64,000 bases of DNA. It comes from Phycisphaerae bacterium (GTDB taxonomy: Bacteria > Planctomycetota > Phycisphaerae > Phycisphaerales > UBA1924). Shown here piece by piece: positions 44,214-53,192 of the stretch. Each line of letters starts with the position of its first letter. Position 1 is the first letter of the stretch. Made by a program: the position numbers and the translations under genes. The stretch lies in assembly GCA_030429705.1 (NCBI GenBank), contig JAUIES010000001.1, positions 806,001-870,000 of the forward strand, given 5' to 3'. The notes beneath the pieces are model-generated. The model saw only the letters and a program-made list of their open reading frames with translations, was not told the DNA's origin and made no database searches.

Positions 44214-45089
44214 TCAGACTTGAGCATTCGCGCAAACTGCGTGTAACGACAAGGCCACAGCAACCGTCACATTCAGTGAATCCACCGCTGCATCCATGGG
44301 GATCCTGACACGGGCCGTCGCTCGATTCATCGCCGCCTCGGTCAACCCCGGGCCTTCCGCACCGGCAAGCAGGCAGACCCTGCTCCCCGGACGCAGAGAA
44401 GCAGCAAAATCGTCCAAATTCACCGTTTGAGGCCCGGGCGTGAGGGCAAGCACAGCAAAACCGGCTTCGCGTGCTCGATCCAGACACCCCGGCCAATCGT
44501 CCGCCCACGCCCAAGGCACATGCAGAGCGTGCCCTATCGAAACCCGAAGAGCGCGGCGGTAGAACGGGTCACAGCATCGATTCGAAAGCAAGACTCCAGC
44601 GTTTCGGCCGCCCAGCGCTCGCACACACCGAAAAATCCCCCCCACATTGTCATGGTTCGCCAAATCCTCCGCCGCGATGAGAATCTGGGTGGTTTGCAGC
44701 AGGTCTCGCTCTGTCAGACACGGCTTCGCCCGACCACACGCAAGCAGCCCACGATGCATCCGAAACCCAAGCAGACCCTCCAAAACACTGGTCGACCCGA
44801 CATAAATCGGTGTCTCGCTCGGGAGGCGACTGAGCACAGGTTCAAGCCCATCCACACGATCCGACGCAACCAGAATCGACACAACCCCATGCGGCGATCT
44901 GATCAACTCGTCAACGACGAGTTCACCCTCAGCCATGAACATTCCATCTGCGAGCCCGGTGCCGGTCGCCCCTTCTGGGGAGACCTCAGAATTGTGTCTG
45001 GCGCGCAACCACGCATCTTTCTGGTTGCGGTACGGCTCCAGTTCCGGCAAATCAAGATTGTCAACTGGTATCAATCGCAGGTTGCTCAT
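44214..45089 (-). CDS. SpoU/TrmH-family RNA 2'-O-methyltransferase
   Basis: About 291 residues from the ATG at 45089. The N-terminal part is a substrate-binding domain (MFMAEGELVVDELI), and the C-terminal part has the three SPOUT motifs: NHDNVGGIFRCVRALGG, LLAGAEGPGL and DSLNVTVAVALS. It should 2'-O-methylate a ribose in rRNA or tRNA; the target is not clear from sequence. The start is divergent from the uppP gene across 96 bp. It heads the long leftward run through the thioredoxin-fold genes. Confidence 0.87.
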   Translation of the reverse strand: MSNLRLIPVDNLDLPELEPYRNQKDAWLRARHNSEVSPEGATGTGLADGMFMAEGELVVDELIRSPHGVVSILVASDRVDGLEPVLSRLPSETPIYVGSTSVLEGLLGFRMHRGLLACGRAKPCLTERDLLQTTQILIAAEDLANHDNVGGIFRCVRALGGRNAGVLLSNRCCDPFYRRALRVSIGHALHVPWAWADDWPGCLDRAREAGFAVLALTPGPQTVNLDDFAASLRPGSRVCLLAGAEGPGLTEAAMNRATARVRIPMDAAVDSLNVTVAVALSLHAVCANAQV

Positions 45090-45185
45090 GCCGCGAATGT
45101 CCGATCTACAGTGGACCCCTTCAGTGAACCGATGTGTCCAAAACCCATTGCTGGGTTGCCGCTCTGACAATCACCCGGAGATCGC

Positions 45186-46142
45186 ATGCTCGCAACCGTT
45201 GCTACCGACCCCACTCTCGTCACTTGGTGGCAGGCAGCGATACTGGGTGTCGTTGAAGGCATCACAGAGTATTTACCGGTTAGTTCCACGGGTCACTTGA
45301 TCATTGCATCTGCTCTGATGGGTCTCGACGAGCCGCCAGCTCAAAAAGCCGCGGTCGACGCATTCAATATCGTCATTCAAGGCGGAGCGATTCTTGCCGT
45401 CCTCGGATTGTATCGAAATCGCGTTGCACAAATGATCAGAGGCATCTGCGGACAAGATGCGATCGGATTGCGACTGGCGATCAATCTCGTGATCGCATTC
45501 TTGCCAGCAGCCGTACTCGGCGTCCTGTTCGACGATGCCATCGAAGCACGGTTGTTTCATGCCGGACCGGTGCTTGGTGCGCTCCTCGTCGGTGGCGTCC
45601 TGATGATCGGCATCGACCGGTGGAAGATTCGCCCGCAGCGTCAAGCCGACGACAAAACCGTGGGCGTGGACATTCAGAATCTGACCTGGAAGGCGGCTGT
45701 CTTCATCGGGTTCATGCAGTGCGTCGCGATGTGGCCTGGCACGAGCCGGAGCATGATGACCATCGTCGCCGGTGTGCTCGTGGGGCTCAAGCCCAAACAG
45801 GCAGCCGAGTTCAGTTTCCTCCTCGGCCTGCCCACACTCGGGGGGGCATGTGTTTACAAACTCGGTAAGAACCTGATGAGTGAGGATTCGAACATGTTCG
45901 AACTCATTGGCATCGTACCGATCGTGGTAGGTATCCTCGTGGCAACCGTCGCGGCCGCCCTCGCGGTCAAGTGGCTTGTCGAGTTCCTGACCAAACACGG
46001 GCTCACCGTCTTTGGCATCTATCGCATCGCGCTGGCAATTGTGCTGGGCTTGCTCTGGCAAGCGGGGGTTGTCAACATCACGCCTGATGCAGCGCCTGAG
46101 GATGAGATTCTGGAGAATCAGACACCGGAACAACTGCCATGA
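45186..46142 (+). CDS. uppP: Undecaprenyl-diphosphate phosphatase
   Basis: This 318-residue inner-membrane enzyme recycles undecaprenyl pyrophosphate to the monophosphate carrier used for cell-wall and glycan synthesis. Active-site motifs are intact: EGITEYLPVSSTGHLI near the start and PGTSRSMMTI in the middle. About eight hydrophobic segments are present. It is ~45 residues longer than E. coli UppP (273), mainly in the middle loop and the acidic tail. The stop overlaps the serA start (ATGA), an unexpected but clear coupling. Confidence 0.94.
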   Translation: MLATVATDPTLVTWWQAAILGVVEGITEYLPVSSTGHLIIASALMGLDEPPAQKAAVDAFNIVIQGGAILAVLGLYRNRVAQMIRGICGQDAIGLRLAINLVIAFLPAAVLGVLFDDAIEARLFHAGPVLGALLVGGVLMIGIDRWKIRPQRQADDKTVGVDIQNLTWKAAVFIGFMQCVAMWPGTSRSMMTIVAGVLVGLKPKQAAEFSFLLGLPTLGGACVYKLGKNLMSEDSNMFELIGIVPIVVGILVATVAAALAVKWLVEFLTKHGLTVFGIYRIALAIVLGLLWQAGVVNITPDAAPEDEILENQTPEQLP

Positions 46143-47398
46143 CCGCTGCAACTTCATTTCCGAAAAACCAAATCCGAGCCGTGCTGTGCGAGGGCATCCA
46201 CGAACGCGCGTGCGCCTTGCTCGAAGCAGAAGGTTTTCAGGTCGAGTTGCTCAAGCATGCACCGGATGCAGACGAACTACACGACATCCTTGCCGAGGCC
46301 CATCTCGTCGGCGTGCGATCAAAGACACTTGTGACCGCCGATCATCTGACTCAGGCTCGCCGACTGTTGGCGACGGGTTGCTTTTGCATCGGCACCAATC
46401 AGGTCGATCTCGACGCTGCATCATCGGTCGGAACACCTGTTTTCAATGCGCCCTTCAGCAACACGCGCTCAGTCGCCGAACTCACCATCGCTGAAATGAT
46501 TGCTCTGCATCGCCGCCTCTTTCCGCGTAGCCAGCAGTTGCATGCCGGCGACTGGCACAAGTCGGCGCTCGGTTCACATGAAGTGCGCGGCCGCACGCTC
46601 GGCATCGTCGGCTACGGACACATCGGTACCCAAGTCTCCATCTTGGCGGAAGCACTGGGCATGCGCGTGGTCTACTTTGATGTCGAATCAAAACTCCCAC
46701 TCGGGAACGCTCGCCCGGCTCTATCGCTCAACGAACTCTTGGCAACGAGTCACATTGTCACGCTGCATGTGCCTGCAACCGAAGCAACAGATGGTCTGAT
46801 TGGTGAAACTGAACTGCGTGCGATGCAGCCCGGTTCGTTTCTGATCAACAACGCGCGAGGATCGGTGGTCGATGTCGCGGCGCTTGCTTCGGCGCTGCGC
46901 TCGGGTCATCTGGCTGGAGCTGCGGTTGATGTGTTTCCCATCGAGCCTTCGTCATCGAGTGAACCCTTCGAGAGCGAACTGTGCGGCTTGGATAATGTCA
47001 TACTCAGCCCGCACATCGGGGGCAGCACCGTTGAAGCCCAAGCAAGCATCGCAGAAGATGTTGCTCAAAAACTCATTCGATTTATCAATGTGGGCTCAAC
47101 GACGGGTGCGGTCAATGTGCCTCGCGTCGAGTTGCCCGCCCAGCCGCGTGCCACCGATCTGGATGACGAGGCGGAGAGGCCGCACCGCATCTTGCACTTC
47201 CACCGCAATGTCCCAGGCGTGCTCAGCAAACTGCATCGCGCGATTGCGGATCTTGGTGTCAATGTGACGAGCGAGTATCTGCAAACAAACGAGCAACTTG
47301 GGTATGTCGTGTTCGATGTCTCGCCGACGGATGCGGATGAACTGTTGCGCCAGATTCGCTCCATGCCAGAGACCATCCGAACGCGCATCCTGTGGTAA
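46139..47398 (+). CDS. serA: D-3-phosphoglycerate dehydrogenase
   Basis: This 419-residue enzyme catalyses the first step of serine synthesis with NAD+. The nucleotide-binding motif is GIVGYGHIGTQVS. Catalytic residues are Arg in NNARGSVVD, Glu in FPIEP and His in LSPHIGGST. The C-terminal ACT domain (VPGVLSKLHRAIADLGVNV) senses serine for feedback control. Length and layout match the E. coli type rather than the longer mycobacterial one. It overlaps uppP by 4 bp and is convergent with the MDR gene. Confidence 0.94.
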   Translation: MTAATSFPKNQIRAVLCEGIHERACALLEAEGFQVELLKHAPDADELHDILAEAHLVGVRSKTLVTADHLTQARRLLATGCFCIGTNQVDLDAASSVGTPVFNAPFSNTRSVAELTIAEMIALHRRLFPRSQQLHAGDWHKSALGSHEVRGRTLGIVGYGHIGTQVSILAEALGMRVVYFDVESKLPLGNARPALSLNELLATSHIVTLHVPATEATDGLIGETELRAMQPGSFLINNARGSVVDVAALASALRSGHLAGAAVDVFPIEPSSSSEPFESELCGLDNVILSPHIGGSTVEAQASIAEDVAQKLIRFINVGSTTGAVNVPRVELPAQPRATDLDDEAERPHRILHFHRNVPGVLSKLHRAIADLGVNVTSEYLQTNEQLGYVVFDVSPTDADELLRQIRSMPETIRTRILW

Positions 47399-47443
47399 CC
47401 CACGAAACAGACGCAGGGTTGATTTCGACGGCTATCCGGTTGC

Positions 47444-48430
47444 TCAGGGCTCCAGAAGCACACACAGACCGGTTGGTGATGCGGCGACCGCGATCGCTTC
47501 TCGAGCGTCACGCAGATGCATACGCCGTGAGACCAGTGAATAGACATCGACCGGTTGATGAGCCATGTATGCGAGCGCCTCGCTTGGTGTCCCGCATCGC
47601 GCACCGACGACTTCGAGTTCGTTCATCACGATCGGCATCAATGCCGGACCTTGTGCGCCGGCGTGCGAACTTGGTGTGGGAATCACTTCCTGCTTGAGCA
47701 CGACACGACCACGCGGACGCACCATCCCAAACGCCCGTTCGATGCCGGTCGCCGTGCCGGTGGTTTCGATCACGATGTCCTGATCATGCCGGAGACCGAC
47801 ATCACTGATGGCCCGGTGCTTGACTCCCCACTTCTCACACAGCCCAAACCGCTCAGGTTGTTCGCCGAGCAGCCGAACGGATGCGTTCATGGTCGTCATG
47901 ATCTGTGCGCACAGCAGCGCGACAACGCCATCACCGATGATGGTGACAAACGGCTTCCCTTCAATGCGCGTGATGCGTGAAGCATGGAGCGCTTCAGCGA
48001 CCAGCGAGGTTAACACCGCCTGATCATCGCTGATGTCAGCAGGCACGGCAACAAGATTTGCAGCAGGCAGCGTAAAGCAATCTGCAAAACACCCGTTCCG
48101 TTCATGGAGACCCAGGACCTGTCGATCGGGCGCATGCTGGCCGAGCCCTTTTCGGGCGAGCGGTGCATCAGAACGCACAACATTGACAGACCCGACCACG
48201 CGTTGCCCGACCAGGTGTTCATGCGACTTCGATTCGACAACATCAACCATGCCGACGAAAAGATGGCCCATGGTTCCCTGAAATGATGTCGCGCCGCTTG
48301 CAACCGCGATGTCGCTCGGACCGATGGTGAGCAAGGTCGGACGAATCAGCGCCTCGCCGTTCGCAGCGACCGGAGCCGGAGCATCTTCTACAACACGAAC
48401 AGTCTGTCCATCAAAAATCACAGCGCGCAC
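47444..48430 (-). CDS. Medium-chain dehydrogenase-like protein without zinc ligands
   Basis: This 328-residue MDR-fold protein keeps a nucleotide-binding core, VTIIGDGVVALLCAQ. Its nearest style is a family of planctomycete alcohol dehydrogenases, judged from memory. In that family the catalytic zinc uses a Cys in an I-C-x-T/S-D turn, the Glu of GHEFVG, and a later Glu. Here these read IGPSD (Gly37), GHLFVG (Leu57) and LTSLVAEAL (Ser142). The four structural-zinc cysteines expected around 83-100 are also all absent (NVVRSDAPLARKGLGQHA). It probably binds NAD(P) but cannot be a zinc dehydrogenase. Last gene of a six-gene leftward run. Confidence 0.8.
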   Translation of the reverse strand: MRAVIFDGQTVRVVEDAPAPVAANGEALIRPTLLTIGPSDIAVASGATSFQGTMGHLFVGMVDVVESKSHEHLVGQRVVGSVNVVRSDAPLARKGLGQHAPDRQVLGLHERNGCFADCFTLPAANLVAVPADISDDQAVLTSLVAEALHASRITRIEGKPFVTIIGDGVVALLCAQIMTTMNASVRLLGEQPERFGLCEKWGVKHRAISDVGLRHDQDIVIETTGTATGIERAFGMVRPRGRVVLKQEVIPTPSSHAGAQGPALMPIVMNELEVVGARCGTPSEALAYMAHQPVDVYSLVSRRMHLRDAREAIAVAASPTGLCVLLEP

Positions 48431-48509
48431 AGCAAGCCTCCGAGACTAAGTGTCATATCGGCACATCGCATGCACAACTGCGAACTTCATGGTGATGTAT
48501 TCGCCCAAC

Positions 48510-49352
48510 TCATTCGATCGCTGGCGGAAAACCGACAGGGATCGACGCTTCTTCCACTGGAGGCTGAGGCACAAATGGGAGATACTCGACAATTCGACGC
48601 TCACGCCAAAACGCGGGGTATACATACGCGCTTCGTGCTGCGAACAGATCGTCGTTGCCACGCACCCAGTCCACCCAGGCGCTGATGTCAAGGTCAAAAT
48701 CCTGCCCGGTCAGCGTCCTCAACGATCGACGCGTGGCATCATTCACACCCAGATTTGAATCTGATAGAATCGCGATCAATGCATCGACCACGCGAGGTTC
48801 GGCGTACTGACCCAAAGCATCGGCAGCCTCGGCACGCACCAGTTCAGATTCCTCAACCTCGACACGCTCAGGTTCGGTCTGCTCGACACGCACTTCCTGA
48901 ATCGCAATGAGCAGTGGCTCGATCGCGAGTGGCGAATGAATTCGCTGCAGTGCACGGGCAGAATCGATCCGCACAATCGTGTCCGGGTCCTTGAGCGTTT
49001 CAATGATGAGCGGCACATGCTCTGGTCCGCCATGGAGCGCCAGTCCGCGCACGCCCGCAGATCGAACGCCGGCGTCATCATCGGCAATCGCATCGACATA
49101 CAGCTGCAGGTACTCCGGGCCGCCCCCCCAGGGCTTGGTCGCCAGATACATCGTGCCTCTGTACCGATTGTTCGGATCATACTTGTCAAGCGCCCATTCC
49201 ACTGCTTGCGTCGGGGTCGGACCCTGCGCCAATTGGAGAATGCTCGTCGCGCCGCGGGCCGATTCCAATGTGTCGCACCCCGCGCCAAGAGTGAGCAAAC
49301 CCGCGAGGCTGACGAGGGAGGCGACCGGACGAACGATGCGATAACTCGCCAT
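48510..49352 (-). CDS. HEAT-repeat lipoprotein
   Basis: This 280-residue protein has a lipoprotein signal (LVSLAGLLTLGAGC, Cys26). Residues ~75-215 are tandem HEAT-type helical repeats (DAGVRSAGVRGLALHGGPEH, DTIVRIDSARALQRIHSPLA, LVRAEAADALGQYAEPRVVD). HEAT repeats are docking surfaces for other proteins. The C-terminus is Pro-rich and short. The start overlaps the stop of the Pro/Arg-rich membrane protein gene by one base (TGATG), so the two are coupled and may act together at the membrane. Confidence 0.82.
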   Translation of the reverse strand: MASYRIVRPVASLVSLAGLLTLGAGCDTLESARGATSILQLAQGPTPTQAVEWALDKYDPNNRYRGTMYLATKPWGGGPEYLQLYVDAIADDDAGVRSAGVRGLALHGGPEHVPLIIETLKDPDTIVRIDSARALQRIHSPLAIEPLLIAIQEVRVEQTEPERVEVEESELVRAEAADALGQYAEPRVVDALIAILSDSNLGVNDATRRSLRTLTGQDFDLDISAWVDWVRGNDDLFAARSAYVYPAFWRERRIVEYLPFVPQPPVEEASIPVGFPPAIE

Positions 49353-50074
49353 CAGAATCCACCTTCCTCTGCACGCAGAGCAACGGGCTGATCCAGAATT
49401 TCTTTGAGCACAATCGCACGGCGTAGCGCAGCACGCGTCAATCCGTGTGACCCCGACCTGGTTGTGCCCGTTGACGCAATTGGTGTCGCTTCGATGGGGT
49501 TCACCGGTTGACGCTGGCGTTTGACGACGGGGCGAATCTCTTCGACAACCGGGGGGGGTGCTGGTCTTTGACGGGCTTCATAGGCTCGCCGGCGTGCTTC
49601 CATCATCTCTTGACGACGCTGCGCTGGTGTTTTCGGCTGATTTGGTTGCGTCGCCGTTTGAATCCGCGGACGGGTCGTCTGTCGCTGCGTTGGTTGAGAT
49701 GGCCTTGCAGTAGGAGCGGGTACAGGACGACGAACACCCTGTGGTGGTTGCGGCATCGAACGCGTCGGCGTGGCTCGCGTTTGTGTGCGCTGCGCGTTCC
49801 GCTGTTTCAGTTGCTCAGCCCGCCGGGCAGCGATTTCCGCGAGCCGCTGCTCAGGACTGAGCCGTTGTGGTTTTTGTGGCGTCGCCCTGGCTTCGGTGGT
49901 GTCTATCGTGCGACCGGTCCGTAGCGCTTCCGCCCGCGCCCGCTCACGCATCAGTTGCTGCCGACGAAGGGCGGATTTTTCCTTGATCTGCCGCATGACC
50001 CAGGTCAGCGCGCTAAACCCGAAGAAGCCCGCAATGAGCAACAATTGAAAGTTGTTCTGAATCCAACTCGGCAC
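49352..50074 (-). CDS. Pro/Arg/Gln-rich membrane-anchored protein
   Basis: This 240-residue protein has one N-terminal membrane helix (residues ~8-27, FQLLLIAGFFGFSALTWVM). A basic, charged coil follows (~30-100), then a long Pro/Arg/Gln/Thr low-complexity region (~100-195). The end is a short conserved-looking helix (LTRAALRRAIVLKEIL). It is probably disordered in the cytoplasm, with a C-terminal helix that may be a docking peptide. No family recognised. It lies between the ABC ATPase gene (12 bp) and the HEAT lipoprotein gene (overlap). Confidence 0.62.
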   Translation of the reverse strand: MPSWIQNNFQLLLIAGFFGFSALTWVMRQIKEKSALRRQQLMRERARAEALRTGRTIDTTEARATPQKPQRLSPEQRLAEIAARRAEQLKQRNAQRTQTRATPTRSMPQPPQGVRRPVPAPTARPSQPTQRQTTRPRIQTATQPNQPKTPAQRRQEMMEARRRAYEARQRPAPPPVVEEIRPVVKRQRQPVNPIEATPIASTGTTRSGSHGLTRAALRRAIVLKEILDQPVALRAEEGGF

Positions 50075-50086
50075 GAGGTCATCCTA

Positions 50087-50863
50087 TCAGGCAATTGCAC
50101 TCGGCGCATGAAACGCCATCGGAATGGACCGCCCGTCCTGCTCGACCACACCAAAGGGCGTACCAAACACGCCCTTGAGTTGGTTCGGCGTCAGGACATC
50201 CGAAGCTGCACCCGACGCATGGACCGAACCGGCTGCAGTCAGTAACACCACATCGTCGGCCAGATGACTTGCGGCCGCCACATCGTGCAGCACAACCACA
50301 ATGCCGACACCATCATCGGCTAATTCGCGCAGCATCTGACTCACCTCCGCAACATGCCGAGGGTCAAGGGCGGCTGTCGGTTCGTCAGCAAGCAGAAAGC
50401 GAGACTCACCCGACTCCTCACGCAATTGGGCAAGTGCCCTGGCAATCGACGCGCGCTGGGCCTGCCCGGCGGACAGACTGGCAATGGGTCGATCGGCGAG
50501 TTCGGTGAGCCTGAGTCGCTCAAGCGATTGCTCGACAACGCCCGCTCGAGTTGGTCCGACGACATGGGCAAACGAAACAAACGACCGGACTGAGTATCCG
50601 TACCCAACCTCAGGCCGATGGGGCACATATGCCAGTCTGGATGCGCGCTCAGCCGCCGGCATGGCAAACACCGGGGTGCGATCGAGTCGACAACTGCCTT
50701 GATGAGGCTTGAGCAGCCCGAGCATGAGCCGAAGGAGTGTGGTCTTGCCACAGCCATTCGGGCCGAGGATCGCGGTGACCCGGCCCGGTTCGCACCGAAC
50801 ATCAAGACCGGACAAAACCGGCTTGGAAAACGAGAATCCCACATTGTCCGCCACGAGTGTCAT
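50087..50863 (-). CDS. ABC transporter ATP-binding protein, lone, with His in the Q-loop
   Basis: This 258-residue ATPase has Walker A GPNGCGKTT, signature SLSAGQAQR, Walker B FLLADEPTAALD and H-loop VVLHDVA. The Q-loop position, normally Gln in YVPQ, reads AYVPHRPEV. Overall it resembles the FecE/HmuV group that powers metal-chelate or heme import. No permease or binding protein gene is adjacent, so the partner must be elsewhere or it works without one. It sits 21 bp after pgpA and 12 bp before the Pro/Arg-rich gene, within a tight leftward run. Confidence 0.82.
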   Translation of the reverse strand: MTLVADNVGFSFSKPVLSGLDVRCEPGRVTAILGPNGCGKTTLLRLMLGLLKPHQGSCRLDRTPVFAMPAAERASRLAYVPHRPEVGYGYSVRSFVSFAHVVGPTRAGVVEQSLERLRLTELADRPIASLSAGQAQRASIARALAQLREESGESRFLLADEPTAALDPRHVAEVSQMLRELADDGVGIVVVLHDVAAASHLADDVVLLTAAGSVHASGAASDVLTPNQLKGVFGTPFGVVEQDGRSIPMAFHAPSAIA

Positions 50864-50884
50864 ACGCAGGAAGGATAGGGAGAC

Positions 50885-51397
50885 TTATGACAACAAGATG
50901 AGGCCGAGGACCGCGACGACGATTCCCGCGTACATCCCTGCTGCCCAATCGTCGAGCAGGACGCCCCAGCCGCCCGGCAGACGCTGCAGAGCGTTTGCGG
51001 GTGGCAACTTGCTGATGTCAAACAACCGAAAGGCAAAAAACGCAGCCAGCAAAAGTACAATCGCGATGCGTGGATCGGCAACGGCTCCAGCAGGAAACGC
51101 CAAAAGGGCGATCGACTGTCCGGCTGTCTCGTCGGCGACCACCTCGGAGGGGTCATGTCCCCATTTGGCTTCGGCTTCATCGCCCCAATGGACGCAGGCA
51201 GCTGAGAAGATCACAATCATCACCACCAGAACCGGATAGAACATCCACGGCGCGGTGCCGGGACCAAATCCCAGCGAAAGCATAATGGCAACCACCAATA
51301 TAGGTGGTAACGAACCCCATGTTCCGCTCGCTGGCCGACGGTACCCGAGGCCAAAGGTCGAGAGCAAGTTCCAACTGAGTCCGGATGGACGGTTCAT
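50885..51397 (-). CDS. pgpA: Phosphatidylglycerophosphatase A
   Basis: This 170-residue membrane enzyme dephosphorylates phosphatidylglycerol phosphate. Family motifs: FGLGYRRPASGTWGSLPP, KWGHDPSEVVADETAGQ with the catalytic acidic cluster, and RLFDISKLPPANALQRLPGG, then LLDDWAAGMYAG. Four membrane segments. The ATG overlaps the pgsA stop (ATGA). So the two sequential enzymes of phosphatidylglycerol synthesis are made from one transcript. Confidence 0.93.
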   Translation of the reverse strand: MNRPSGLSWNLLSTFGLGYRRPASGTWGSLPPILVVAIMLSLGFGPGTAPWMFYPVLVVMIVIFSAACVHWGDEAEAKWGHDPSEVVADETAGQSIALLAFPAGAVADPRIAIVLLLAAFFAFRLFDISKLPPANALQRLPGGWGVLLDDWAAGMYAGIVVAVLGLILLS

Positions 51398-52065
51398 GTG
51401 CGTTCGTTCTCCATCGCTGTGCGGGCTTTACCTGCCCGGATGAGGTAGGGCGCGCCCGACCAGATCGTGACGATCACGACCGACCAGGTGATCGCCAGAA
51501 TAGCGTAGCGAGCGGTTGATCCAGAGCCAGCAGGGTCGAACGCGAGTACGACCAGGATCAATGGAACGGCGATCGACTGCAAGATCATTTTGATTTTGCC
51601 CGACGCTGTGGCTGAAAAATCCACACCGGCTCGCTCGTACACACCCCTCAATGTGGTGACAAGCAACTCGCGCGCGAGGATCAAAACCACCATCCAAGGC
51701 TCAAAACCGGCGCGAGCGATGCCGTCCGGCGACACAAAAGCGGGCCCGGCGAGAAACACGAACGAGCCGAGGACCAGTAGTTTGTCTGCGAATGGGTCCA
51801 TCACGCGTCCAAAGAGCGAGACAACCTGCCATCGACGAGCGAAATACCCGTCCAAAGCGTCCGTGATGGCCGCGAGGACGAAGAACCCCGCTGCGAACAG
51901 CAGTGCGCCGGCTTGCGAGGTCGATCCTGCGTCGTCCGTTGGTGGCTCGACGACCACGGTTAAGATGACAAACATGCCGATCGCAAGAAAGACTCGCGCC
52001 AGGGTTAGCGCGTTGGGAATCCTGGCTTTGAGCGTTGAGATTGCAGGCTCTGCTTCTGGTGGCAT
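51394..52065 (-). CDS. pgsA: CDP-diacylglycerol--glycerol-3-phosphate 3-phosphatidyltransferase
   Basis: About 223 residues from the ATG at 52065. It joins CDP-diacylglycerol and glycerol 3-phosphate to give phosphatidylglycerol phosphate. The CDP-alcohol phosphotransferase motif is exact: DALDGYFARR, eight residues, then G-x3-D-x3-D in GRVMDPFAD. It has about six membrane segments. It precedes pgpA with a 4-bp overlap and heads the leftward run that ends with the MDR-like gene. Divergent from nuoJ across ~190 bp. Confidence 0.92.
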   Translation of the reverse strand: MPPEAEPAISTLKARIPNALTLARVFLAIGMFVILTVVVEPPTDDAGSTSQAGALLFAAGFFVLAAITDALDGYFARRWQVVSLFGRVMDPFADKLLVLGSFVFLAGPAFVSPDGIARAGFEPWMVVLILARELLVTTLRGVYERAGVDFSATASGKIKMILQSIAVPLILVVLAFDPAGSGSTARYAILAITWSVVIVTIWSGAPYLIRAGKARTAMENERT

Positions 52066-52253
52066 GAGCAACACTTTAGCGACGGTGCACGCTGACGAAG
52101 TGGCGATGAACGCGAACGAGTCTCGTCAAGTGGTTGAGAGTTGACGCGACGGGCTCTATCCTCACGCCCCTACCTGCTGATGGGGATTCTTCGGTAGAGG
52201 TGTGCGTGAGTGTGTACACTCGCGGCTGCCCAAGACCAATCGGGGTGCCTTGC

Positions 52254-53192
52254 GTGAACGATTTTCTCCTTCCCATCCTGATGTACGGCGCATGTGCAGC
52301 GGGAGCGGTTGGTACAGCGCTCGCGCTTCCTCGGCGTAAGCCTGCTCTGGCGCTCATCGGGGGGTTGGTTGTCGCGAGTGGTATCGGGCTGATGGCGCTG
52401 ATGCTGTTTCTCGCCGCTGGCGATGTAGCGTTGCTTCCCAACTTGTTTTTCTATGTGTTCGCTGGTCTTGCGCTTGGCAGCGGGCTTCGGATGATCACGC
52501 ACCCCACGCCGGTGTACTCAGCGTTGTATTTCATTTTGACCATCATCGCGTCGGCTGGGCTGTATGTGTTGCTGGGCGCCGAGTTCATGGCGTTTGCATT
52601 GATCATCATCTACGCAGGTGCGATTCTGATCACCTACCTGTTCGTCATCATGCTTGCAACGCAGGCCCCGGTCGAAGGCGAAGAAGAAGCCGTGCCCGAT
52701 TACGACGCGGTCGCCCGCGAACCGATCTGGGCAGCAGCCGTCGGGTTTGTCCTGCTGGCGACGCTGACGACGGTGATGTTCCGTGGCGCTGATTCGTTGC
52801 CTGGACCTGAGATCAACAATGATCGCGGGACCGCTCTTGCGTCGATGCCGCTGCGGATTCAACGAGCGTTGCGAGAATCAGGCGCTATTGAAACCTCGGC
52901 GACGGTCGAGACCGTTGATGGTGTCGCGGCATTTGATGCGGTCACCGGCGAAGTGTTGACCAGCGAAGGCCCGAAACCGCTCCCGGAAGGTCTTGAAGCG
53001 AGCAATGTCGAAACACTCGGGTTCAACTTGTTGCGTGATCACCCGATGACGATCGAAATCGCCGGCGTGATCCTGCTGATGGCAATGCTCGGCGCGACGG
53101 TGCTCGCCCGCCGACAGGTCGATCTTGATGAAGATGCCAAGGCCAAGCAAGCCAGACATCTGGCGGTCGGATCGGAGGCGAACGATGCTTGA
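52254..53192 (+). CDS. nuoJ: NADH-quinone oxidoreductase subunit J
   Basis: About 312 residues from the GTG at 52254; an ATG at 52281 is possible, and the frame further upstream is non-family sequence. Helices include the segment ALYFILTIIASAGLYVLLGAE and the pi-bulge-type helix FMAFALIIIYAGAILITYLF. Between the penultimate and last helices lies a ~100-residue soluble insert (~205-285) absent from E. coli NuoJ (184 residues). It is part of the proton-pumping membrane arm of Complex I. First of five nuo genes in the order J-K-L-M-N, overlapping nuoK by 8 bp. Confidence 0.92.
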   Translation: MNDFLLPILMYGACAAGAVGTALALPRRKPALALIGGLVVASGIGLMALMLFLAAGDVALLPNLFFYVFAGLALGSGLRMITHPTPVYSALYFILTIIASAGLYVLLGAEFMAFALIIIYAGAILITYLFVIMLATQAPVEGEEEAVPDYDAVAREPIWAAAVGFVLLATLTTVMFRGADSLPGPEINNDRGTALASMPLRIQRALRESGAIETSATVETVDGVAAFDAVTGEVLTSEGPKPLPEGLEASNVETLGFNLLRDHPMTIEIAGVILLMAMLGATVLARRQVDLDEDAKAKQARHLAVGSEANDA

